From Cryptomeria japonica (lineage: Eukaryota > Streptophyta > Pinopsida > Cupressales > Cupressaceae): a DNA stretch of 64,000 nt. The notes under the pieces are model-generated. The model made no database searches, was not told where the DNA came from, and saw only the letters and a program-made list of their open reading frames with translations. The position numbers and the translations under genes are program-made. The stretch lies in NCBI RefSeq assembly GCF_030272615.1, contig NC_081410.1, positions 111,727,433-111,791,432 on the forward strand, in the 5' to 3' direction. Of the stretch, positions 45,469 through 57,991 are shown piece after piece; position 1 is the stretch's first letter; every line of letters begins with the position of its first letter.

Positions 45469-46908
45469 TTAAGTGCTAAAGGAAGGTGGAACAACACCCA
45501 ACTTGTATCTTAGATACTCAAATGTGTCCTTTGTAATAGGCTTTGTGAAGATGTTAGCAACCTGCTCACTTGTGGGAACATATTGAACCTTTACCTCCTT
45601 GTCAACTACCTTCTGCCTCAAGAAATGGTACTTAATTGCTATATGTTTTGTCCTTGAGTGCATGACAGGGTTCTTGGAAATGTTAATGGCACTTGAGTTA
45701 TGGCACATAATAGCTATAGGATCTGAAAAATGATACCTGGATGTCCTTTAAGGTCTATTTCATCCACAAAACCTGTGAACAACATGTAGCAGTAGCTATG
45801 TACTCTGCTTTAGCCATAGACAAAGAAATAGAATCTTGCTTCTTCTTGTGCCATGAAACCAATCTCTCTCCAAGGAAGAGAGCTCCACCACTTGTGCTCT
45901 TCCTGTCATCTATGCAACCTGCCCAATTAGCATTGGTATATGCTTGTAAAGTAAAGTCTCCTTTCTTTGAATACCTTAATCCATAACTAAGTGTTCCTTG
46001 TACATATCTGAATATTCTTCTAACTACATTTACATGTGATTGTTTTGGAGTAGCTTGAAATCTTGCAACCATGCGTACAACTTGAACTATATCAGGCCTT
46101 GTTGCTATAAGATACAATAGACTGCCAATCATGGATCTATACAAGGTCTGATCTACATTAGGTGACTCATCATCCTTACTTAATTTGTATCCTATCACCA
46201 TGGGAGTACTAACTGGTTTGTTGTCCTCCATTTGAAACATCTTTAACATGTCCTTTGCATACTTGGTTTGTGATATAAATATTCTTTTATCTAACTGAGA
46301 AATCTGCAAACCAAGGAAATATGACAACTCTCCAAGCATTAACATCTCAAACTCGGATTGCATTTGGTCAGCATACTCTTTGCATAATATGTCCTTGTTA
46401 CCTCCAAAGATGATGTCATCCACATATACCACAACTATAATCATGTGGTCTCCATCCACCTTAATGTACAGGTTGTTGTCAACATTTCCCTTTCTGAAAC
46501 CTTGCTGATGGAGGTGCTTATCCAACCTAGAATACCATGCTCTAGGTGCCTGCTTTAGACCATACAAGAATTTTCTCAATTTGCAAAGTTGTCATCTTCA
46601 TATAGCTGAAATCCTTTAAGTTTCTCAATATAAATTTCTTCTTCAAGATTTCCATTCAAGAATGCAGATTTGACATCCATTTGATATACTTTATATCCTT
46701 TATAGGTTGAGAATGCCAAGAACATTTTGATTGCTTCAAGTCTTGCAAGTGGTGCAAATGTCTCCTCAATGTCTATGCCCTCTACTTGAGCATATCCTTT
46801 GCATAGTAGTCTTTCTTTGTTTCTTACTACCTTACCTTCTTCATTCATCTTATTCCTGTAGACCCATTTTATCCCAATGACATTTTTGTCTACAGGTCTA
46901 GGGACCAA
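45469..46908 (-). pseudogene. Copia-E reverse transcriptase and RNase H
   Basis: RT: IGIKWVYRNKMNEEGKV, YAQVEGIDIEETFAPLARL, VYQMDVKSAFLNG, then a frameshift near 46577, FLYGLKQAPRAWYSRLD and active site VVVYVDDIIF. RNase H: YTNANWAGCIDDRKSTSG, then SLSMAKAEYIA, where the usual Glu of AEAEY is partly changed (MAKAEY). A second frameshift near 45735 precedes the end (HIAIKYHFLRQ, NIFTKPI). Inactive. Confidence 0.92.
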
Positions 46909-46935
46909 TTCCCATGTTTTTCTCTTTTCTATCTA

Positions 46936-48040
46936 TTAAAAGTCTTCTTGTATTGCCTTTATCCATTTTTCACTCTTTCTAGCCTCAACATATGTCTTGG
47001 CTTCCATCCCAGTCATAAGGCAAAAGTTTACTTGTTCATTATTTCTTTCAAGTCTTCTTCTAGTTTGTACACCCTCATTTTTTTTGCATATGATCTTCTC
47101 TTTAGGGTGATTCTTTTGCACATATCTATTTGAAGTCTTGTTGGGTACTTCTTCTTGTTCACTTTCAAATTGCTCTTCATCTTCAACATGTGGCTCTTCA
47201 ATCGGATTTATTATACTCTGTTTTCCTTTATGTAGATCTTCATCCACTCTTACATGTACACTCTTAATCACTTTCTTTAGCATCTTGTTGAAATATTTAT
47301 AGGCCTTGCTGTGAGTTGAGTACCCCAAGAAGATACATTCATCAATTCTTGAATCAAAACTTCCTAATCCATCTTCTTCTCTTTTGATAAAGTACTTGCT
47401 TCCAAACACCTTGAGATACTTGACTGAGGGGGTTCTATCATACCATAGTTCATAGGGTGTCATTATTCTATTCACTCTCAGTTGAACTCTATTTAACGTG
47501 TATACAACAACATGGACTGCTTCTTTCCAGTATACATCAGACAGATTAGCTTCATTCAACATTGTCCTGGCCATCTCCTTGACTGTTTTGTTCTTCCTTT
47601 CCACAACACCATTTTGTTGTGGTGTTCAAGGGGTTGAATATTGCCTTCTAATTCTATGTCTTTTACAATAGTCTTCGAATTTATTTGATGTAAACTCACC
47701 TCCATGATATGATCTCAGACATTTCAGCTTGTATCCACTTTCCTTCTCAACCATCTTCCTAAAGATTTTGAATCTTCCATAAGCTTGAGACTTGTCTTGC
47801 AAGAAGGTGACCCATGTCATCCTTGAAAAATCATCTATAATAATCATGAAGTATCTTTCCCCATTAAGGGCTCTTGTCCTTGTAGGCCCACACAAATCAA
47901 TATGCACAAGCTCAAGAGGTCTTGTAGTTGAGTATTCTTTTGTCTTAAAACTAACCTTTGGTTGCTTACCTCTTTGACACTCATCACAAAAAGTGCCTGC
48001 CGGTTTGATAATCTAAGGTATGTGCCTAGCATACCCTCTC
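46936..48040 (-). pseudogene. Copia-E integrase
   Basis: Zinc end (CDECQRGKQ), core first Asp in HIDLCGP, IDDFSRMTWV, then LRSYHGGEF where copia integrases have LRSDNGGEF, so the second catalytic Asp appears as Tyr. A stop at 47626 follows RRQYSTP; the third acid lies in VVERKNKT. The C-terminal part reads LNRV, PYELWYDRTPSVKYLKVFG, FLGYSTHSKAYKYFN. Pieces 47907-46936 are in one frame. Confidence 0.9.
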
Positions 48041-48289
48041 TTTCTCACTTTAACAAGATTATCAAAATTGATGTGACCTAGTCTTCTATGCCATAGACAA
48101 CTCTCATCAACTTGTCCCATCATACATTGAGAATAAAAGAATTATTTAAAGTTGTACACATTTCCATCTATCCTTTTGCCTTCAACAACAAGCTGACCAT
48201 TTCTTTCTTTTCTGATTTGACATCCTTTTGAATTAAATGTAAACTTATATCCTTTGTCACACATTTGACTCACATAGAGCAGATTGTGT

Positions 48290-48600
48290 TTCAGACCTTT
48301 CACATAGTGTACACATGTTCTTTCAAATTTACGTCTATGTTTATTGTGCCCTTACCTTTTATCTTGATTGAAGAGTTGTCTCCAAACCCTACTGAGCCAC
48401 AATTCCAATCTTCAAGCTTAATGAATTTCTTCTTATCACCAGTCATGTGGTTGGAGCAACCACTATCTACTACCCACAAGTTTTTTCTTTCAGCATACAG
48501 GGTTGTTTGAACAATCAAACTTGACTCAGCTTTGTCCTTTTCCTTTTCTACCCATACTTGTTTTGATTCTTGATTCTTCTTTACTATCATATCCTAATCT
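48290..48600 (-). pseudogene. Copia-E protease
   Basis: LWVVDSGCSNHMTGDKKKF gives the copia aspartic protease site (Asp codon about 48465-48467), followed by VGFGDNSSIKIKGKGTI. Fused to gag upstream through a Lys-rich linker. Confidence 0.88.
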
Positions 48601-50595
48601 GATTCTGTCTTTGGTTCCAAAGATGACATTTTCTTCTTTTGCTTAGCTGCTATAATTTTACAATGCTTTGCTATATGTCCAAGATTTTGACAATGATAAC
48701 ATTTGACATTTCTATTGAATGATGAACTTAAGGAATGTCATAAGACTGGAAACTATATCTCCTACATTCATAACTTCTATGACCAATATCGTTACAATGG
48801 TAACAAATAATATTTGCATCTCTAAGGGCATCAAAAAGAATTATACTTTCATAACTAGGAGGGTACCTATTTATAAGTCTACATTTTGCAATTCTATGAC
48901 CATAAGTATTGCATTTATAACAATAGCCATGGAACTGAGGTACATACCAATCATTGTTGAAATTATTTCTCATTGGTCTCCTTGGAGCAACATAACTCAA
49001 TCTTTTTGAGCTCTTCCTCATATCCTTGACTCTTGTGAAACCTCCATCATCCATGATAGTGAACGTTTATTCATTTCCATTCTTACTTGAAGAGACAAAA
49101 TGTATCTCTTTATTTGTTGATTCCTTGTTGGTAGAACATTGACTGACATCAAATCCAACTCCTTTTGTATCATTTAAGTGCTTTTGCTTATTCAATATTT
49201 TGTCCAATACATCAATGCTGCCCTCATACTTGATTCTCACATTGAGTTCATCTTTGCACTTTTCAAGTTCCTTTCTAAGATTCACAAATTCTTCCTCCAT
49301 ATTTTGATACTCCTCTTTGTTTTCTATATCTAATTTTGTCACTTCAAACAATCTTTTGGTTTCTTCCAACTGAGCAGTCATTTCAACAAGATTGCTATTT
49401 GATTCTTCAATATTCTTGTTTAGTAATTCATGCTCTTTTATGACATACTTTTTGTATTTCTTGAACTCTTTTCTTACTTTGTCAATTTTTTCAAGAGCAC
49501 AAACCAATTCTCCTTCAAGGTCAACCAGAACATCTGCATCTTCTTCCTCACTGTCATCTAAATTTTCAGATTGACCACTACTATGTTTCTCATTAAGGAT
49601 CTCTTGAGCCATGAAGACATTAGTTTGTTTTTCACCTTCATTGTATTCCTCAATTGATTCACTTTCATCATCAGAGACATCACTATCAATTGAGTAAATA
49701 ACTTTCCTCTTTTGAAAGTTTCTTCTTCTTGGTTTATAAAACCTTTTACCCTTATCCTTGACATCTTCCATATAGTTATCTTACTTATTCTTATAGGGAC
49801 ACTTAGCAATGAAATATCCTATCTTACCACATTCAAAGCATTTGAAAGGCAGATTTACTCTATACTTGCCTGATCCTTTCTTGATCTTTCTAACAAAGTT
49901 AGCTCCAACAACATTAGAGTCATTTTCATCTTCATTTGTAGCTTGTTCTTTTCCTTTCTGTGTGGTATTGAAGACAACTTCTCTCTTTTAAGGTTCAACA
50001 GTTATTGTTCTCATCTAATAGGCAGACAGAGAGCCAAACAATTCATCCATAGAGAAATTATTTAAGTCTTTAGTTTCCTTAATAGCTGAGACTTTGTATC
50101 GTATTTTGAGGTTAATGATCTCAGAACCTTTTTGACAGTAACTTCATCTTTGACTTCTTCTCCAAGTCCTCTTATAGTACTTAGTCTCATCCACTCTTTG
50201 TAGATAATCAACTATCTTTCCTTCTTTATTCATTTTTAGATTTTCAAACTGAGCTCTTAGATTTTGCAGTTTGGATTCTTTCACTTTAGTATCTCCTTAA
50301 TATACACTCTATAGCTTGTCCAAAGTTTCTTTTGCTGATGTGCAATGCATGACTTTGACAAACTCTGTATCTAACAGACCACTTAAGATTGCATTCTTAT
50401 CTTTGGCATTGTTCTCATATTCCCTTTTAGCATAAGGATCAGTGGGAGAACTTGAGGAACAATATATCCATTTTTTACTAAAATCCAGACATCAAATTCT
50501 AGGGAAGATAGGTAGGTTTCCATTCTTCTACTCTAGAAGACATAGCTGGTAACATCAAAGATAGGTGCTTTAGAGGAGGATTAATTCCTAGCCAT
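48601..50595 (-). pseudogene. gag: Copia-E gag with coiled coil and four zinc knuckles
   Basis: ATG at 50593-50595, then APIFD and METYLSSLEFDVW, a copia gag start. The capsid part (50560-49990) is broken by many stops and shifts. Knuckle 1 near 49840 is degenerate (CFECGKIGYFIAKC, His to Tyr). A long Glu/Lys-rich coiled coil follows (49771-49067; for example LEETKRLFEVTKLDIENKEE). Knuckles 2-4 are CYHCNDIGHRSYEC and CYKCNTYGHRIAKC (about 48770-48920) and CYHCQNLGHIAKHC (about 48670-48710). Four knuckles is more than the usual one. Confidence 0.82.
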
Positions 50596-50651
50596 TATGT
50601 TAACCAAAATATACCCAAGCTAGAGAAAGCTTTTACTATAGGGGAACCTAA

Positions 50652-50665
50652 GGCTTTGATACCAA
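50652..50665 (-). other. Copia-E primer binding site
   Basis: The minus strand reads TTGGTATCAAAGCC right after the 5' LTR, one base from the iMet site. Confidence 0.85.
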
Positions 50666-50666
50666 T

Positions 50667-53084
50667 TGAAGAACACAAATGAACATTGGGTGAGAGGGGA
50701 GGGGTGAATCAATGTATTTTAAAACTAAGTTCAGTGTGCAGATTCTAAGGATGTAATGCAAACATAAACACACACACACAAGAGCACATCACATAACACC
50801 AGATGTACGAGGAAAACCCAATTTGGGAAAAAACTCGGTGAGAATAGCTGCTAGAGTCTACTGCTCCAATCCAGCCTTAACAATTTACAATATGATTTGT
50901 ACACCAACCTAAGGAGCATCAACCCTTGATATTCTGAGCACCAACTCAAGGAGAACCAACCCCTAGTTTTATGAGAACCTACTCAAAGGAGAACCAACCC
51001 TTGCTCCGAGCACCCACTTAGAGAAAATACAATAAGATTCAGGTTTACAATGATAAAGCCAAGTTACAAATGAATTTTATAACACTATAGAATTCTTGTA
51101 TCTTGAGAATGACTCTCTTTGATTCTAAGGATTACACCCTATCAGTTCTCTACAAACAATTCTCTTCTTTTCTTCTATGTTCTATACTCTTTTGTCTTCT
51201 TCACTCTGTCTCAGCTTCACCTATCTTTGACTACTCATTTTTGCAACTTCTCACACTCTAACTCTCTCTGTCTATGCTATTCAGTAGTGCACTTCACTTC
51301 AACACATGATATATCTCACACCATAAACTTCAAGAGATGTCTTTTGTTTCACAAATATCTCTTTCTCATCTACTCCCATCAAATCATATTAGATTACTCT
51401 GCCTACGGTCAACTCTCTTTTTCAATAAGATCTTATTCTCTATCTATAGAATGATTTTAGACTAAATGCATTAAATGTGTTTCATCTATCTTTAGGTCGA
51501 TCAGTACATAGATTACTAAACTTAGTAATCTGAATCTGCCCTTCTTGAATACGGTCTACAGTAGATTAGATTTCTCTTCTTGAATCGACCTTCTGCAATA
51601 AATGACCTTGTTCTGTTCTATTCACTTTCTGCATTGAGTTGCTATTTTTAGCAAGCTCGATCTGTCCACCAGATCTAATCTCCTTCTTTTGATCATCTTG
51701 AGCTGCGAACCTGTCTGCAACTAGATCACCATTAATGTTTCTTTCATTCTCTCTAAAAAGTTCAACAACTACCATACTAAAAGAGTCGACAACAATCTTT
51801 ATCATCATCGACTTTCACATATCTGATTTATTTTGTCCACCAAGGAGCCACATGTCCTCTTATTCTTCATCCAGTTCAAATGGTCAAGGTCGGTCAAGAT
51901 CCATATGGATAATCGGGATGCACAGATCAGTCGGTTTCTATGTAGAGACTAACCTTCATGTTATGTGGTTTATAGAAAAATGTTCATCACTATAGCTATC
52001 CCAAAGTTGACTTCTCACAGCTCCATCGGTATAGTTATAACTATCGAGTTAACATCTTGCCTCTATTCCATCTTAAAAACCTATCCCGACGACCACTTGA
52101 TGCCTTTTATCCCTCTCAGCTCCATCGGTATAGTTATAACTATCGAGTTAACATCTTGCCTCTATTCCATCTTCAAAACCTATCCCGATGACCACTTGAT
52201 GCCTTTTATCCCTCTCATCGACAGTTTTTCCGATGAAAAAACTCATCTCTGATTTTCCTTGTCACCATAAGCTATCCCTAACAAGGAACCTCCAAGCTAA
52301 TTGATCATATATCAAAATTAGCCTATATACTGGCATAAGAAAAACTGGTTGGATCGACATAACAAGTTAAACCGATGACATACTATCAACTCACCTTTAT
52401 CGGCATAGGTATCCCGATGCTCAAACTCCATGGTGAAAAATTACATCAGCATAGTTTACTCTGATGAGAACCTTCATCGGAACAACCAGATTATCGGCTT
52501 AGCATTTGGACACTATCCCATCAAAACAAACCTGTTTTGATGACCTAGCCTGAACATGCATCGACGTAGCTATTCCAAAATCAAACTCCAATGGATCTTC
52601 TCCATATCGGCATATGTTATTGTGATTATCTAAACAATGGCTCTTCTCTATAATCTCTTTTATCAAAACAACTTACACTATCAACATAGTAAGAAAGTGT
52701 CATTTTGCCTTCAAAGGCTACTCCGATAGATATTCTTGGTCTCCTGGTCAGAATAGCTATTCCGACACAGTGATTGTTGGAGTAGTTAACACTATCGGTA
52801 AAACATAAAATCATTATTCCACCTTTGTCAGCTAACCCAATAAGTGGCTCTTACATTGTGATCAATATTGCTATCTTGTTATGAAAAAACACAAAGGAAA
52901 CTCCAATATCGGTATAGTTTTTCCGATCTGATAATGTTGTAGTATAACTTGTGTGTTATGCTAACTGTAAGGAATTGAAACCATCTGCAACTTGCAACAC
53001 TTGTTTCTCTGCACTTTCCAGTCTACAACCTCTCTGGCATCCACTCTGCAAGACTTGTTGATATCATTGACAATAATGCCAACA
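50667..53084 (-). repeat. Copia-E 5' LTR
   Basis: 2418 bp, homologous to 43019-45138. It contains a 99-bp tandem duplication (52019-52216) absent from the other LTR and a stretch at 52580-52930 without a counterpart there. Confidence 0.9.
52019..52216. repeat. 99-bp tandem duplication in Copia-E 5' LTR
   Basis: Two nearly identical units, 52019-52117 and 52118-52216, each starting AGCTCCATCGGTATAG. The 3' LTR has one copy near 44405-44505. Confidence 0.85.
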
Positions 53085-53109
53085 ACCATTGGATGCTCCG
53101 GCATCAGAT

Positions 53110-53330
53110 ACCCAGGGTAATTTGAGAAGTGACGTTGTCACATCTTAGGTGTTGGAGGAAAATGAAGATGGTCAACCTCGACCTTAGATAACCATGATGA
53201 ATCTTCAACAAGCCTTCCTTTCCACTTGACCAATACTCCTTATATTGCTTGTTTCTTGTGCTTCTACCCATAAAACATCCAAGATGTCTTCCACCTCCTC
53301 CTCTAAAGTAGTTGTTGGAATATTCCACTA
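53110..53330 (-). pseudogene. Chromo-B chromodomain remnant
   Basis: Across two frames: VEDILDV, TRNKQYKEYW, WSSGKEG in place of VKWKG, and HLHFPPT-like tail. Frameshifted and non-functional. Confidence 0.6.
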
Positions 53331-54440
53331 TGCTTTTGTTCTTTCATCTTCAATACTTCTTTCATGATACTCTATCAAATCTGAAATATTAAACACAGGT
53401 GAAATGTTAAGTCCACTTGGAAAATCTACCTTATAAGCATTTCCTGAATCATGCTTCTTTAGGATTCCGCATAGCCCAAATTTCTTCATCTTCAACTTAT
53501 TATATGTTCCTATTAGAAAATTTTTTTTTCTCAAATGAGTCATGACTTCATCTCCAATCTAAAATTCCTTATATCTTCTTTTTTTATATGCCTTAGCCTT
53601 TTACTAAATTTTCATCTTATTAATATATTATCTCACTTCTTCATCCAAATTTTTTAGGTTCTTTGCAAAGTCTCTCGCTTCGACAATACTCTTTTCTCCT
53701 TTGACCATCTTACTTAACTCTGAAGAATTTCTAGGACTACTTTCATATACAATTTCAAATGGTGATTTACTAGTGCTCCTATTTATAGAAGTATTGTGTG
53801 AAAACTTAACCTGTTGTAAAATCAAATCTCATCCCTTCAGTTTATCTCCTACTAAGCATCTCAATAGGTTAACGAAACTCCTATTCACTACTTCAATTTT
53901 CCCATCGAGTTGTGGATGGTGTGCTAAACTAAACTTCAAATTTGTCTTCAAATTTTTCCACAATGTCCTCCAAAAGTACCCAACAAACTTGGTGTCTTGA
54001 TCTGAAACTATACTCGTTGGTAGACCATGTAGTTTTACCACATCTCTGAAAAACAACTCTACCACATGAACAACATCATTAATCTTCTTACAAGGACTAA
54101 AATGTGCCATCTTCAAGAATCTATCAATTACCACAAAAATGGAATCATGTCCTCTTCGAGTCCTTGATAAACCAAGAACAAAATCCACACTAATATCCTC
54201 CCATGGCCTCTTTGGTATAGATAATGGCTAATACAACCCTGTATTCTGCTTGGTGCCTTTTTCCATCTGACATACTCTACAACTTTGCACAAACTTATTA
54301 ACATCATGCTGCAATTATGGCCAATAATAATTCTCACTAACAAGAGCAATGCTCTTATCTTGACCAAATGTCTAGCCAACCCTCCACTATGCTTCTCCTT
54401 AATTAGGTTCTCCCTCATGGAACTCTTTGGAATGCACAAC
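53331..54440 (-). pseudogene. Chromo-B integrase remnant
   Basis: Zinc-binding part frameshifted (IKEKHSGGLARHL). Core: [37 protein letters not shown] and [14 protein letters not shown] give D, D and E. C-terminal part: GLCGILKKHDSGNAYKVDFP and SPVFNISDLIEYH. Stops follow KG (53829) and EVR (53628). Confidence 0.85.
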
Positions 54441-54471
54441 TAGCTTCCTCTAAATAACATCCCATCTTGGT

Positions 54472-55760
54472 TTATAAAATCCAACCACTTGTCTTGTCTA
54501 AATTAACACGCTCCATGCAAACTCTCCAAGCCTCTCCAAAATTAAGATCCTCTGGATACAAACTCTTATGTTCATGGAGCCCAACAACTTTGATTTGCAT
54601 CTCTATCAATAAATTATGCCTTCTACTCAAGGTATCTACAACTCTGTTAGAGTTTCCACACCTGTGCTTCAAAACAAAAGAGTAACTCTATAAAAACTCA
54701 ACCCATTTTAAATGCCTTTGATTCAACTCTCCTTGGCTATTCAAATATTATAAATCTTGATGGTTAGTAAATAAAACAAATTCTTTTAGGAAAAGATAAT
54801 GTCTCCACTTGTTCAATGTTTGAACTAAAGCATAAAACTCTTGATCATTAAAAAACATATTTTCTCTTGGCATCATTCAACTTTTCATTGAAATTAGCAA
54901 TGGGTTTACCTTCCTAACTCAGAATAGCTCTAACAAAATTGCCACTAGCATCACAATCTACTTGAAATACCTTTTTAAAATATGGAAGTACCAAAACAAG
55001 TTGCTTTGTAACTAATTAATCAAAACACTTTGTTGCTCCTATAGTCCACTTAAACTCTTTTCTATCCCCTATCATTGTTTCAGTTAGGGGTCCAAAAATA
55101 CTACTAAAATTCTTAATAAACATTCTATAAAAACTAGACAAACCATGAAAAAATCTCACCTTTGTAGTACTCCTTGGGGTAGGCCATTCAAGGATAGCCT
55201 TTACTTTCACTGGGTCCATTTTAAGACCGCCCGCTAAGACAACAAATCCCAAGTACTAACTCCATAAAATTGCACTTCTTCAAGTTAATCAATAACCTTT
55301 CTTCTATTAACTTCTCAAAGACCCTACGAATATGCATTATATGCTCCTCCAATATTTTACTGAAAATTAAAATATCATCCAAGTAAACAATAACAAACTT
55401 AACCAAAATTTATTTTAATACCTCGTTCATGAGCCACGTGAATGTGCAAAATGCATTGGTTCACCTAAAAGATATGACCAACCACTCATACAAGCCCTCC
55501 TTTGTTTTGAACATTGTTACCATTCATCTCCTTCTCTAATCCGAATTTGGTGATATCCACTCTTTAGATCTATCTTTGTGAAGTACTCAACTCCACTCAA
55601 ACAATCCATATTGTCATCCATTCTTGACAAAGAAAATTTGTACTTGATCATAATCTTATTGATGGCTTGAGAGTCTGTACACATCCTCCATTCTCCAATT
55701 TTCTTTGATACTTGTACTGCAAGTACCACACTTGGACTCAAACCCTCTCAAATCAACCTT
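54472..55760 (-). pseudogene. Chromo-B RT and RNase H remnant
   Basis: [34 protein letters not shown], then a frameshift, and [17 protein letters not shown] (active site YLDD near 55375-55390), LKMDPVKVKAILEWPTPRS. RNase H: VDCDASGNFVRAILS, EKLNDAKRKY, SNRVVDTLSRRHNLL. Several frame changes and stops. Confidence 0.85.
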
Positions 55761-56119
55761 AATTGTAACAACCCTTGCATTTGTTTGTTCAACTCTTCAC
55801 TCTCTGTTGGAGTCATTCTATGGGCTTCCTTATTCGACAAAGTGGCTCCAGGAATCAGGTCCATCTAATGACTAATATTTCTCACTCGTACTTAAGTCAT
55901 CAAGTAACAAAACTCATCCAACAAATCTGCAAATTCCATAGGTATATCTTCTACTTATTCTTTGTTAGATTTAGAAATAAAAAAAAATATAGATGCTCAT
56001 GCTTTAGTCCATCTAGAAATTTTCTTCCATCAACTAAACATATTCTTGCATTACTACATACCTTTTCCTATGTCTCCTTCAATGGCTTCATCTTGTGTCG
56101 AACTCCATCCCTTGTCAAA

Positions 56120-56400
56120 GAATATGTATTTGCATACCCATCGTTTACTACATGATGTTGAAATTTCTAGGGTCTCCCTAACAACATATGACAATCATCC
56201 ATAGGCATAATATCACATAATACCTCATCAATATAGCTTCTAATCTTTAGCTTTACCAAACATTGTTCATTGACCAAAGACTTATGGTCCTTCTTCATCC
56301 AAACAATTTGATAGAGATTTGGGTGCCTTCTTCTTTCTAGCTTCAATTTGCTAACCATTTCCTCATAAACAAGGTTTTCAATACTAGCACCATATATAAT
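56120..56400 (-). pseudogene. Chromo-B protease remnant
   Basis: VIIYGASIENLVYEEMVSKL carries the protease region with the catalytic Asp replaced by Tyr. SYIDEVLCDIMPMDDCHMLL and GRPW follow. Close in pattern to the LTR-A protease. Confidence 0.75.
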
Positions 56401-56639
56401 GACATTTCAAACTTCACCATTACACTTACATCTTGTGCAAAGAAATTTTTTCCTTTGGAGTGGCTCCTTCTCATCATACAACAAGACTCTTATAGTAACA
56501 AGAACCTCTCCTCTCTCTACAACTTCAAAATGTGAAGACTCTGCATCTTCATCTACATTGGCAACTCGTGCATTACCCTTAAGTCTTCTATTTGTCCTCC
56601 CTTGATCTTGGGGACACTCATAGGTTATATTAAATTCTT

Positions 56640-57600
56640 CTCCACATTGGAAACATGTTCCACAAAACCCTCATATTCCTAGTCCTCATCCTCTTCCTCT
56701 TCCTCTTTGTTCCCCATTATTTAGATTGAGGGGATGATATGATTTTATTCCCTTCTGATTCTTACTACTACTAGATTTTTCATTTTTCTTTTGGTCTTCA
56801 TTTCAGCCTCCATAAGACCGTTCACCAATCTTTCTACCATGACCTCTTCCATCATGATTTCTCTCAAATCTTCTATTTAGCCTCTCTTCTACCTTCAAAG
56901 TAAATTGATATGTATCTTTGATGGTATATATTCTTACCAAAATCAACACTTCTTGAAAACTCGACTTCAACCCATTCATGTAACAAGCAAATTTCTCCTT
57001 GTTGGCCTCAAAATGGCTTGTTCTAATCAAGACTCGATAGAGCTCTTCTATATACTCTTTGATATATTATCCTTCTTGCTTCAACCGTTACATCTTTTTC
57101 AACAAATCAAGCTCATAGTCAATAGGGATGAATTGTCTCTTAATTTTGTCCACCATCTATTCCCATCTTATTATTTTCTATTTTTCTCTTCTATTCCTCT
57201 CTAACTAAGCTTCTTTCCACCAAATTATCACATGACCTGTAGTCTTTGCAAACTTGACCCTTTTAGGATCACCCACTTCTTCATACTTAAAATATTCCTC
57301 CATATCATTTATCCAATCGATCAACTCTTTTGGATTAATATTTCTAGAAAATATGAAAACTTCAATCTTTGGCATTTTTCCAATCTTAGAAATGGCCCTA
57401 AAAAACCTAGCCTCATCAAGATCTTTGGCTACTTCTTGTTCTTCTTCAAACTAGTCTTCTTCTTCAAACTCATCCTCACTTTCATCTCTTTCCCTAATAT
57501 CAACTCCTCTATGAAACTCCTCTTGCAATGCTTGAACTTGTCTTAGGAGGGATCTAAAACCCTCCTCCGTTACAAAAACAATTCTTTCATCGCAACTCCT
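56640..57600 (-). pseudogene. gag: Chromo-B gag remnant
   Basis: Capsid words: NPKELIDWINDMEEYFKYEE, KTTGHVIIWWKEA, FIPIDYELDLLKKM, LIRTSHFEANKEKFACYMNGL. An Arg/Gly-rich tail and a degenerate knuckle (CFQCGEEFNITYEC, His lost) follow. The N-terminus is missing. Confidence 0.8.
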
Positions 57601-57701
57601 TCATGGAGGTATTTTCCCCCCTCTTTTCTCAATGACCCGCAACTACAGTCCTAGTGTAAACTGCCTTGTGCTCAATGATTTGTTTGTTGCCAATGTGAAG
57701 T

Positions 57702-57934
57702 TGTTAATATATTAGTACGATTTTCATTAATGCCAACATGCTAATTTTGTGTTCTTGTGTATGTTTCTTGTGTGTTCTCTTTCACACTTATATTTGTTTA
57801 TGGTTAAGTAATTAGAAGTTTTCCAAACCTATTTCTATGGAATAAGTAAAATATTTTAATTAGTACAACTTATTTACCCCCCTGCCCACCCCCCCCCCCC
57901 CCCCCCCCCCCTCAATTGTTTGGGATATTCAACA
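57702..57934 (+). repeat. Copia-C 5' LTR
   Basis: About 233 bp, TGTTAATAT...ATTCAACA, with inverted ends TGTT/AACA and a long C-run (about 57888-57911) near its end. The start is inferred from the TGTT; no second LTR is in the window. Confidence 0.6.
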
Positions 57935-57935
57935 A

Positions 57936-57948
57936 TTGGTATCAAAGA
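57936..57948 (+). other. Copia-C primer binding site
   Basis: TTGGTATCAAAGA, iMet type with mismatches, one base after the LTR. Confidence 0.7.
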
Positions 57949-57991
57949 TTTGGTTCCTAGAAAGTGAGCCTAACCACTCGAGGAAGATCCG

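Larger units (their letters stand above)
43019..53084 (-). mobile_element. Copia-E: Ty1/copia element inserted in Chromo-B
   Basis: Ten kb with ACCAT duplications. Minus-strand order: 5' LTR 50667-53084, primer site, gag with four CCHC knuckles, protease, integrase, RT, RNase H, polypurine tract, 3' LTR 43019-45138. Integrase before RT is the copia order. Coding parts are broken by stops and several frameshifts. The LTRs differ in length because of a 99-bp duplication and other rearrangements. It looks older than its intact termini suggest. Confidence 0.92.
53090..57701 (-). mobile_element. Chromo-B: decayed Ty3 chromovirus body
   Basis: Minus-strand order gag, protease, RT, RNase H, integrase, chromodomain. 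It is interrupted at its 3' end by Copia-E, past which its LTR seems to continue (42364-43018), and it is truncated at 57701 where the Copia-C LTR begins. It is far more decayed than LTR-A, with many stops and frameshifts. It is of the same general type as LTR-A by motif pattern, but a different copy and family. Confidence 0.85.
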
